DNA of 64,000 nucleotides, taken from Lachnospira pectinoschiza (GTDB taxonomy: Bacteria; Bacillota; Clostridia; Lachnospirales; Lachnospiraceae). How positions within the stretch are numbered: the stretch's first letter is position 1; each line of letters starts with the position of its first letter. This document shows, piece by piece, positions 57,993 through 64,000 of the stretch. A program made the translations under genes and the position numbers. The stretch lies in NCBI RefSeq assembly GCF_900103815.1, contig NZ_FNHZ01000001.1, positions 372,001 to 436,000 of the forward strand. The letters are read 5' to 3'. Below the pieces are notes generated by a model. It did not search any database. It was not told the origin of the DNA and was given only the letters and a program-made list of their open reading frames with translations.

Positions 57993-59131
57993 AATTAAAT
58001 ATCGATGATGACTATTTTAACCGGCTGGATGTGGAAGCATTTTACCAGATGTTAAAGAATCCGTCCTATTGTTATAAGTTTTACTGGTTAGAAGCATGCG
58101 TAAAGTTAATTTCTGAAAATGTGGAAAGAACTACATTTTCAGAAATAATTGACGAGATGATAGCCAACGCTTGGTACACGGTTTTAGAGTATCACATTCA
58201 CCTAAGCGGAGTGGTGCTTGGCGAGGTTAGAGACGGACTTGAGAGGGCTGTGCTACTTTTAAAGGAGCTAAGTGGTTTGCCTAGCAATGCCTCAAAAGTG
58301 GAGATTAAGAATGCGATTAAGGCCCATGAAGGCGAGATGAAAAATGTGAAAATTCAGCTAACAAAGATGGTTCCTTACAGGGCTTTGGCTGGATTTTTTA
58401 ATAGATACGAGAAAAATCCAAATTGGGAGAGTATAAGCAAGATAACAATTTACATTGATGAAATCAACCAGATTAGCGCACTTCCTTATGTTTTAGGGAC
58501 TGCTAAAGGTTTGGCGAAGGAAGTTGTTTTCAATTCTTTTTGGATTAAAATGATTCAGGACAACACCGTGGCCATCCTTAGCTGGATTCAGTATGAGAAG
58601 GTGAAGTGGCTGCAGAACAACAATCCGGAGGTGCCTAGCCTCGTTTACAAGCTTGAGCCTATGGATGAAAATGTGAGAAAACTCTCTAAGGTGCATAAAC
58701 TCTGGGATGCCATCATGGACGTAAGTCCTGTGATTGACGTTTTCAAGGGTAGCGTGATTGATGAAAGCGCTTATGATGTGGACCATTTTATTCCTTGGTC
58801 TTTTGTGATGAATGATGAGCTTTGGAATTTGATGCCAATGGATAGCGCGCTAAATTCTGCTAAGAGCAATAAATTGCCGAAGTGGGATCCATTTTTTACA
58901 AAATTTGCCAGCAACCAGTATAAGATGTACGAGCTGATTAATGACGAGAGCAAACCTGAGATTAGAAGGCTTTTTGAAGGCTGTTATAGAGATAATCTTC
59001 ATTCAATCTGGGCGGCTAACGAGCTTTACCGCAAGGGCAACTCGAAAGAAGTGTTCTATGGAATCTTGGAGAAAAATATGCAACCGGTTTATGATTCTGC
59101 CAAGAGGCAGGGGTATCAGGTTTGGATGTAG
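57959..59131 (+). CDS. HNH endonuclease domain protein
   Basis: 390 residues. The first 260 are helical and unassigned. The HNH nuclease is visible as DVDHFIPWSF (about 273-282), NLMPMDSALNSAKSNKLP (about 290-307), the histidine-asparagine-lysine arrangement of a beta-beta-alpha metal finger. The C-terminal about 80 residues are helical. It overlaps the upstream methyltransferase gene by 34 bp. The genetic coupling of a methyltransferase and an HNH nuclease suggests nucleic-acid modification or defence, but the methyltransferase type argues against a simple restriction system. Catalysis is plausible since key residues are present. Confidence 0.8.
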   Translation: MAEFDFEKNGLKLNIDDDYFNRLDVEAFYQMLKNPSYCYKFYWLEACVKLISENVERTTFSEIIDEMIANAWYTVLEYHIHLSGVVLGEVRDGLERAVLLLKELSGLPSNASKVEIKNAIKAHEGEMKNVKIQLTKMVPYRALAGFFNRYEKNPNWESISKITIYIDEINQISALPYVLGTAKGLAKEVVFNSFWIKMIQDNTVAILSWIQYEKVKWLQNNNPEVPSLVYKLEPMDENVRKLSKVHKLWDAIMDVSPVIDVFKGSVIDESAYDVDHFIPWSFVMNDELWNLMPMDSALNSAKSNKLPKWDPFFTKFASNQYKMYELINDESKPEIRRLFEGCYRDNLHSIWAANELYRKGNSKEVFYGILEKNMQPVYDSAKRQGYQVWM

Positions 59132-59267
59132 GAGGAGAGGATAATACTATTTTATTTAAAAATTGTAGTTAGGAGTGATATTTTAGTTGATTTTCATATA
59201 AAAATAGTTGTGCAAAAAAAAGACATATGAAATAATATTAGATATATAATTATGAGGAGTAAATTAA

Positions 59268-61022
59268 ATGATACGACTAGATGAGATTATAATAGCAAAT
59301 TTTAGATCATTTAAAGATAGTAATAATAAGGTAACTAACCTTAATAAATTAAATGTTATGGTAGGAAAAAATAATGTTGGTAAAACAAATGTATTGAGGG
59401 CAATATATTTGTTTTTCAATCCAGAATCATATGATTATACAGTAGATCGTAACATGGTTAAACAAATAACATTTGGGGGTTCAAAAGAGCCTAAAATTAC
59501 TATAACGTTTGTAGATGATGAGATTATAAGTGGTAAGCAATCTAAATATAAAATTGAATGCGATATCAATAAAATGTATGATGAAAAAAATGAGTGTTAT
59601 TCGCTTAAAACAAAAAATGATGAGATTGGAAATAAGTTAGGTTCTCATAAAGAGATTAAGAAGTACTTGAAAAACAAATTTAAGTGTGTTTATCTTAGTA
59701 CAACAGATGAAGATATTGATAAACAATCAGAGGAATTATTAAATGATCTGATTTTTAAATATTTCCGAAAACAAAGTAATAAAATAAAGAAAACAATTTC
59801 GAGTTTTGAACAAGCATATAAAGATTTAATGAATACGTTTGAAGATAATATAGAAATGATAGAAAATGATCTATCAGAGCAGTTTGATGACTTGTATGAT
59901 GTTAAAATTGTACCAAAACTTTGTATTCAAAAGAACAAAGATTTGACTAATTTTTTATTAGAAAATATTAATCTTCAATTAGATGATTCATATGTTCAAG
60001 ATATTGGGACAAAAGGTGCAGGTATACAAAGGGCATCTTTAATATTATTATACATATATTTACTGAACTATATATATGGCAATAAAAATAAAATAATTTT
60101 ATTAGATGAACCTGAAGCTTTCTTATATCCACTTCTTGAAAGGAAAGTTAAAGAGCGCTTGGAGGAATCAGTTAAATCAGATAAATCTGGTAATATGCAG
60201 ATTTTTATGACATCACATTCAAGAGTTTTTTTACAAGAAATGTTTAATTTAAATTATTCTTTTTTTTATTTAAGTCAAAAAAGAGAGGAAAAGAGTTATA
60301 AAAGAAGCCAAAATAAGACGGATATTAATAAATATACGTTAATTGAGAAAATGGATCGTCATAATAAAAACGAATTATTAAGAAATTATGGTTTGCTAGA
60401 TGATATTAATGATTATGAATATGTTATTGTATGCGAAGGTGAAACGGATTGTAATTATATAAAATATATGTTGAAAGATAAAGAATTTATTCCTCAAATT
60501 AGATATGGAAAATATTCAGATGGTGTAGGCCCTAAGAGTAAAGATTTAAATTATAAAAATATTGGTAGAGGTGCTAGTGCAAGTCTTCCAATTTTGGCTT
60601 ATTTAGATAATGTTAGTAAGGTGAAAAGAAAAGTATTTGTTCTTTTAGATGGTGATGCTGAGGGGAAAAAAACAAAAGATCAAATAAATAATGACAAATA
60701 TCAAAACCTTGATATTAAAATAATGTGTATTCCCAATAATAAAGAAATAGAAGATATGGTTTTTGATAAAGAAACATATATAAATTTTGTTGTGAATGTA
60801 TCATCTAGTATAAAAGAAAAAAAAGACATATTTGCAGATGCAATAAAGAATACTGACGATAAAGATTCAGTTATTAATCAAACAGAAAGCTTTATCAAAT
60901 GCCATTGTAAAGGAGATACTAATATTAATAAAATCAAAAGTGATATTTCTCAAAAATGTGACGAAAGAATTATTTCAGATTGGTTTTTGAAAGAAATTGA
61001 CCCATTTTTTTATAATGACTGA
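59268..61022 (+). CDS. OLD family ATPase-TOPRIM endonuclease
   Basis: 584 residues. Walker A is GKNNVGKTN (33-41); the ABC-type signature region leads to ILLDEPEAFLYPLLERK (Walker B, about 277-293) and TSHSRVFLQEM. A C-terminal TOPRIM domain shows YVIVCEGETDCNYIKY (about 385-400) and VLLDGDAEG (about 458). OLD proteins are ATP-dependent nucleases used in phage defence and in Gabija (GajA). No UvrD-like GajB partner follows, so it is a stand-alone OLD protein or part of an unrecognised set. The gene is far more AT-rich than the genes before 59.1 kb, which points to horizontal transfer. ATGAGGAGTAAATTA precedes the ATG. Confidence 0.9.
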   Translation: MIRLDEIIIANFRSFKDSNNKVTNLNKLNVMVGKNNVGKTNVLRAIYLFFNPESYDYTVDRNMVKQITFGGSKEPKITITFVDDEIISGKQSKYKIECDINKMYDEKNECYSLKTKNDEIGNKLGSHKEIKKYLKNKFKCVYLSTTDEDIDKQSEELLNDLIFKYFRKQSNKIKKTISSFEQAYKDLMNTFEDNIEMIENDLSEQFDDLYDVKIVPKLCIQKNKDLTNFLLENINLQLDDSYVQDIGTKGAGIQRASLILLYIYLLNYIYGNKNKIILLDEPEAFLYPLLERKVKERLEESVKSDKSGNMQIFMTSHSRVFLQEMFNLNYSFFYLSQKREEKSYKRSQNKTDINKYTLIEKMDRHNKNELLRNYGLLDDINDYEYVIVCEGETDCNYIKYMLKDKEFIPQIRYGKYSDGVGPKSKDLNYKNIGRGASASLPILAYLDNVSKVKRKVFVLLDGDAEGKKTKDQINNDKYQNLDIKIMCIPNNKEIEDMVFDKETYINFVVNVSSSIKEKKDIFADAIKNTDDKDSVINQTESFIKCHCKGDTNINKIKSDISQKCDERIISDWFLKEIDPFFYND

Positions 61023-61091
61023 TTAAATTAGTTGGTTAAAAATTTAAGAGTTGTAATAATCTCTTAATTGCTAAAAAAAATAAAGTAGAGT

Positions 61092-61135
61092 AAGAAAGAA
61101 CCATTTGATATATAATAGATGGTTCTTTCTTATAT
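61092..61135 (+). terminator. Hairpin terminator after the OLD gene
   Basis: AAGAAAGAACCAT pairs perfectly with ATGGTTCTTTCTT around a 14-nt loop. The T-run is poor, so its efficiency is uncertain. Confidence 0.6.
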
Positions 61136-61136
61136 A

Positions 61137-61280
61137 ATGAATAAAATTGTAAAGGGGAAAATAAACAGATTGGGATTAATTACTATCACAATTATTATGC
61201 TCTATTATTCCTTAATGATGTATATAGCATTAAAAATTAGCTTCGATAATACAGAAAATTTTATAAAAGCGGTTCTTTAA
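61137..61280 (+). CDS. Possible 47-residue membrane peptide
   Basis: MNKIVKGKINRLG is followed by a hydrophobic stretch LITITIIMLYYSLMMYIALK and a short tail ending AVL. No ribosome binding site is seen, as the start abuts the hairpin at 61092-61135. It may be chance in AT-rich DNA. Confidence 0.25.
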   Translation: MNKIVKGKINRLGLITITIIMLYYSLMMYIALKISFDNTENFIKAVL

Positions 61281-61290
61281 CATTTATTTA

Positions 61291-61815
61291 TTATAATCCT
61301 AAAAAGGAAAGAGGAATTTGGTTATAGAAGTAATTACATCCTTTTTCCATAATATATTCAAGAATATCTTTATATTGTTCTTTTTTAAACCAGTCATTGA
61401 ATACATATAAATATTCAACTGAATAGTTGATTGGATTACAAAGTTTTTCATATTCTTTCTTTTTGAATTCGCATGATGCAAGTTTTTCATCTACTGAACC
61501 AGGTGAATTTTGAAATTTTTTTTCAATTATATATACAGTTTTAGTTTTATAATTTATGAAACAATCGTCAGGAAGCCATTTTTTTGAATTATAGGTTTTA
61601 TAATTAACATTGTTAGGAATTAAAAAGTTATTATAAAACTTATATTTTTCTACTGATAAACCACAAAGAGAATTATTAGAATCAAGAACTTGGTGATTTG
61701 AAATGGTATAACCAAGTGCTATTAGTGCATCATTTAATAGAGTACCTTGTTCAAAAGAAAGTCCATTTACATTAGTTTGAGATCCACCTCCGTGTGTGTT
61801 TATATTTCTTGGCAT
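61291..61815 (-). CDS. PD-(D/E)xK type II restriction endonuclease
   Basis: 174 residues. It begins HGGGSQTNVNGLSFEQGTLL, an N-terminal pattern shared by several type II restriction enzymes. The catalytic core is LPDDCFINYKTKTVYIIEKKF: Asp83/Asp84, then Glu98-Lys99-Lys100 (D-X13-ExK). It starts 3 bp after the stop of a small XRE gene on the same strand, the usual C-R order of controller-regulated systems. The recognition sequence cannot be read from sequence. ACCTCCTT complement gives a proper ribosome binding site. Confidence 0.8.
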   Translation of the reverse strand: MPRNINTHGGGSQTNVNGLSFEQGTLLNDALIALGYTISNHQVLDSNNSLCGLSVEKYKFYNNFLIPNNVNYKTYNSKKWLPDDCFINYKTKTVYIIEKKFQNSPGSVDEKLASCEFKKKEYEKLCNPINYSVEYLYVFNDWFKKEQYKDILEYIMEKGCNYFYNQIPLSFLGL

Positions 61816-61818
61816 AAA

Positions 61819-62052
61819 CTACCTCCTTACAAAAAAATCACAAATATCAACCGTTAGAGTGTTTGCGATATGATTCAAAACAGATATAGACAAACTTTTG
61901 TTACAACCAGATGCTTCTATTTTGGAAATATAACTTATGCTTATTTGTACTAATTCTGCTAGTTGTACTTGAGTTAAACCGGCTTTTTCTCTGTAGTATT
62001 TTATGTTTGAACCGATGGTTTTATATAAATCTGCATCGTTTGAAAACTTCAT
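61819..62052 (-). CDS. XRE family controller (C) protein of the restriction-modification system
   Basis: 77 residues forming one helix-turn-helix domain: YKTIGSNIKYYREKAGLTQ, VQLAELVQISISYISKIEAS, LSISVLNHIANTLTVDI. The length equals that of known C proteins (about 75-80). It lies directly upstream of the nuclease gene and divergent from a methyltransferase gene. Such proteins delay nuclease synthesis and tune methylase synthesis. Repeated TTCAC-N5-GTGAA sites at the promoters are probable operators. AAAGGAGTTTTAT precedes the ATG. Confidence 0.88.
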   Translation of the reverse strand: MKFSNDADLYKTIGSNIKYYREKAGLTQVQLAELVQISISYISKIEASGCNKSLSISVLNHIANTLTVDICDFFVRR

Positions 62053-62063
62053 ATAAAACTCCT

Positions 62064-62078
62064 TTCACTATATGTGAA
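62064..62078. promoter_or_regulatory. C-box-like site 1, TTCAC-TATAT-GTGAA
   Basis: Palindrome TTCACTATATGTGAA overlaps the predicted start of the XRE-nuclease transcript, beside a TATAAT (minus strand, about 62081-62086) and the ribosome binding site, a repressing position. Confidence 0.65.
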
Positions 62079-62108
62079 TATTATACAGTTAATATCATTT
62101 ATCATAAA

Positions 62109-62123
62109 TTCACTTATAGTGAA
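62109..62123. promoter_or_regulatory. C-box-like site 2, TTCAC-TTATA-GTGAA
   Basis: Palindrome TTCACTTATAGTGAA, centre 45 bp from site 1. It lies upstream of the putative -35 region of the regulator promoter, an activating position. Confidence 0.65.
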
Positions 62124-62200
62124 AGCTAAATATTATATAGACAAATAGAAATAATAGGTGTACTATTAAAATCTCAGTTTAAACAAAGGAGGAAATAATT

Positions 62201-62923
62201 ATAGAATTACAACCGAACAGCTTTAGCCCAGAGCAGACAACGATTTGGTCTTTTCCAGACCGAGGGAAATGGGCAACACATTCAGGAAGATATAGGGGAA
62301 ATTGGTCACCATATGTACCAAGAAATCTTATACTTCGTTATTCTAAACCAGGAGACTGGATTCTTGATCAATTTTTAGGTAGTGGAACAACATTAGTTGA
62401 AGCAAAATTACTTAATCGAAATGCGGTAGGAATAGATATTAATCCGCAATCAATTTCTTTATCAGAAACAAATCTAAATTTTAAGTGTGAAACACAATCG
62501 AAGATTTTTGTAAGAAAAGGAGACGCTACAGATCTATCTTTTATTAAGGATGATAAAATTGATTTTATTTGTACGCATCCGCCATATTCAAACATTATAA
62601 AATATAGTACTGACATCAATGGAGATCTTTCTTTATTAGATGAAGATGCTTTCTTTAAAGCAATTAACAAAGTTGCAAAGGAGGCTTATAGAGTTTTAAA
62701 AAAAGGAAAATATTGCGCTGTTATGATAGGAGATAAGAGATATCGAGGAAATATAGTACCTTTAGGTTTTACATTGATGCAGAAATATTTAGATGTAGGA
62801 TTTAAACTAAAGGAAATTATTATTAAAGAACAGCATAATTGTAAATCTACAACTAAATGGATTGGAGTTAAAAGGAATTTTTTAATGTTGGCTCATGAAT
62901 ATATTTTTATCTTTTATAAATGA
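62201..62923 (+). CDS. DNA methyltransferase with a non-canonical start codon
   Basis: An uninterrupted 240-codon frame reads IELQPNSFSPEQTTIWSFPD at its start. The SAM motif ILDQFLGSGTTLVEAKLL begins near residue 54 and the catalytic motif THPPYS lies at 125-130. No ATG, GTG or TTG is in frame before 62723, which would remove all motifs. A perfect AAAGGAGGAAATAATT ribosome binding site points to ATA at 62201 (8-nt spacing) or ATT at 62198. The gene is divergent from the C-protein gene. It is probably the cognate methylase of the restriction system, N4-cytosine or N6-adenine type. Confidence 0.75.
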   Translation: MELQPNSFSPEQTTIWSFPDRGKWATHSGRYRGNWSPYVPRNLILRYSKPGDWILDQFLGSGTTLVEAKLLNRNAVGIDINPQSISLSETNLNFKCETQSKIFVRKGDATDLSFIKDDKIDFICTHPPYSNIIKYSTDINGDLSLLDEDAFFKAINKVAKEAYRVLKKGKYCAVMIGDKRYRGNIVPLGFTLMQKYLDVGFKLKEIIIKEQHNCKSTTKWIGVKRNFLMLAHEYIFIFYK

Positions 62924-62929
62924 TAAAGT

Positions 62930-62944
62930 TTCACATAAAGTGAA
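62930..62944. promoter_or_regulatory. C-box-like site 3, TTCAC-ATAAA-GTGAA
   Basis: Same palindrome as sites 1 and 2, here just upstream of the -35 of the Dam-like methylase promoter. Sites 2 and 3 also share the flank GTGAAAGCT. Confidence 0.65.
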
Positions 62945-62952
62945 AGCTTGCA

Positions 62953-62981
62953 TTGATAATATTCGACCTTTTTCGTATAAT
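62953..62981 (+). promoter_or_regulatory. Promoter of the Dam-like methylase gene
   Basis: TTGATA (62953-62958), 17-bp spacer, TATAAT (62976-62981). The C-box-like site 3 is centred about 50 bp upstream of the expected transcription start. Confidence 0.75.
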
Positions 62982-63016
62982 AAAAAACAGAAGTGTAAAT
63001 AGAAAGAGGAGAAAAA

Positions 63017-63850
63017 ATGTTAGAAAATAAAATAGCACCATTCGTTAAATGGGCTGGTGGAAAAAGACAATTACTTGATAAGATAATAGAAAGAATGCCT
63101 AAAGCATATAACAATTATTATGAGCCTTTTATTGGAGGAGGAGCTGTATTATTTGAATTACAACCAGAGAAAGCTGTAATCAACGATATTAATTTTTCAT
63201 TGATAAATACATATAGAACAATTGCAAATAAACCTATGGAGTTTATTGCATATGTAAACAAATTGGACTCTGAATTAGGTGATAATGCTAAAGAATATTA
63301 TTATTCATTGAGACAGCATTATAATGATAAACTAATGAAGGAAGAATTTGATGTTGAATTAGCAGCTTTATTTGTTTTTATTAATAAGCATTGTTTTAAT
63401 GGATTATATAGAGTAAATGGTAAAGGATTATTTAATGTGCCATATAACAATAGTAAAAAGGCCTCAATTAATGAAGAATCAATATTAGCTGTGTCTGAAT
63501 ATTTAAAAGATGTAACTATTTTACAAGGTGATTTTGAAGATGCATGTAGAAATGCTCAAAAAGGAGATTTTATATTTTTTGATAGTCCATATGCACCATT
63601 AAATCCGACATCATTTGAAGCGTATACAAAAGAAGGATTTGATGTAGAAAGTCATGAAAGACTTGCAAGGTTATTTGATGAATTAACAGATAGAGGCTGT
63701 TATTGTATGCTTACAAATCATAATACAGAATTTATAAATGAATTATATGGGAACAAAGGTTATAGAATAGATGTTGTAAGTGTAAAAAGAATGATTAATT
63801 CAGATGCCTCAAAACGTACTGGAGAAGAAGTTATTATATGTAATTACTAG
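63017..63850 (+). CDS. Dam-like DNA adenine methyltransferase (D12 class)
   Basis: 277 residues. SAM motif FVKWAGGKRQLLDKI (9-23) and YYEPFIGGGAVLFEL (34-48) lead to FFDSPYAPL with catalytic DSPY at 189-192. The usual motif is DPPY; the DSPY variant keeps D and Y. The overall arrangement matches the DpnM/MboI-M1 type that methylates adenine in GATC. Two methylases in a row (this and the gene at 63864) fit the DpnII-like layout, where a second methylase follows. AAGAGGAGAAAAA precedes the ATG. Confidence 0.92.
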   Translation: MLENKIAPFVKWAGGKRQLLDKIIERMPKAYNNYYEPFIGGGAVLFELQPEKAVINDINFSLINTYRTIANKPMEFIAYVNKLDSELGDNAKEYYYSLRQHYNDKLMKEEFDVELAALFVFINKHCFNGLYRVNGKGLFNVPYNNSKKASINEESILAVSEYLKDVTILQGDFEDACRNAQKGDFIFFDSPYAPLNPTSFEAYTKEGFDVESHERLARLFDELTDRGCYCMLTNHNTEFINELYGNKGYRIDVVSVKRMINSDASKRTGEEVIICNY

Positions 63851-63863
63851 GAGGCGTGATTTG

Positions 63864-64000
63864 ATGGAAAGATTACTAGGTGTAAAACAAAAATATTTCT
63901 ATGAAAATTCGTCGACACAAATAATACATGGAGATTCACTTCAGATTCTAAGAAAAATAAAGCCAGAAAGTATTGATATGATTTTTGCAGATCCGCCATA
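63864..64000 (+). CDS. Second DNA methyltransferase, 5' fragment
   Basis: The first 45 residues (starting MERLLGVKQKYFYENSSTQ) contain IIHGDSLQILRKI followed by the catalytic DPPY at the window edge, typical of beta-class methylases of DpnA type. AGGAGGCGTGATTTG precedes the ATG. It starts 13 bp after the Dam-like gene, so they form one operon. The gene is cut by the window, and a nuclease gene may follow outside. Confidence 0.85.
   Translation, partial: MERLLGVKQKYFYENSSTQIIHGDSLQILRKIKPESIDMIFADPP

Noticed and set aside
57381..59131. Calling the methyltransferase-HNH pair a type II restriction-modification system
   Set aside because: The methyltransferase lacks DPPY/NPPY or PC motifs of DNA methylases and resembles TehB-type enzymes.
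59268..61022. Calling the OLD nuclease a Gabija system
   Set aside because: The required UvrD-like GajB gene is not present next to it.
62723..62923. 66-codon gene starting at the first in-frame ATG
   Set aside because: It is the 3' part of the longer methyltransferase frame, and no ribosome binding site precedes this ATG.

Overview
The window is about 64 kb from a low-GC, anaerobic, Gram-positive bacterium. It is most likely a Clostridia member of the Lachnospiraceae type. The evidence is the anaerobic sulfite reductase operon, a rubredoxin fusion, hemerythrin and ferredoxin proteins, an Amt-PII fusion, Firmicute-type AGGAGG ribosome binding sites and many strong intrinsic terminators. No rRNA, tRNA, CRISPR array or transposase gene was found.

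Layout. 1-0.8 kb: 3' end of a GH140-like glycosidase. 0.8-5.3 kb: Crp/Fnr regulator, then asrABC and an FNT channel that probably exports hydrosulfide. 5.4-16.4 kb: housekeeping and transport genes (HD-GYP, polysaccharide deacetylase, DUF438/hemerythrin, dicarboxylate symporter, glycosyltransferase, exonuclease III, RpiB-like isomerase, alanine symporter). 16.5-20.4 kb: a PadR operon driven by a promoter with palindromic operators, encoding envelope proteins. 20.6-28.8 kb: CoA-disulfide reductase with rhodanese, a GNAT protein, a prolyl-tRNA editing protein, a 27-residue membrane protein, an SLC13-type permease, a divergent LysR/YeiH pair and a YkvI-like transporter. 28.9-36.4 kb: chemotaxis receptor, CstA, an unknown membrane protein, and an HxlR-ferredoxin-membrane Fe-S-C_GCAxxG_C_C redox cluster. 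36.4-38.6 kb: ammonium transporter fused to PII behind two tandem terminators, each overlapped by an ANTAR-like antiterminator hairpin. 39.5-51.8 kb: a two-component system, AlkZ-related protein, DXS, a DEDDh exonuclease, a flavin reductase-rubredoxin fusion, a class III Fic protein and an NhaC antiporter. 52.9-56.8 kb: a tannase-like lipoprotein and a methyltransferase/DUF6796 pair. 57.4-64 kb: a probable defence island.

The defence island has a methyltransferase gene overlapping an HNH endonuclease gene, then a strongly AT-rich segment with an OLD-family ATPase-TOPRIM nuclease and a restriction-modification locus. That locus holds a C-protein-like regulator, a PD-(D/E)xK nuclease, a methyltransferase without a canonical start codon, a Dam-like methylase and the start of a second methylase. 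Three copies of TTCAC-N5-GTGAA lie at its promoters, so the small regulator may control all three transcription units.

Sulfur and redox chemistry recur: AsrABC with FNT, CoA-disulfide reductase, YeiH with LysR, and the HxlR ferredoxin cluster. The cdr and ferredoxin promoters share an identical CGTACTTGATA element at the -35. The long intergenic regions hold several families of structured dispersed repeats: a 160-bp multi-hairpin cassette, 110-bp elements with ATTGACCTAAT ends, a composite block present twice, and a covarying hairpin. Functions are read from sequence motifs without database searches, and regulatory proposals are inference.
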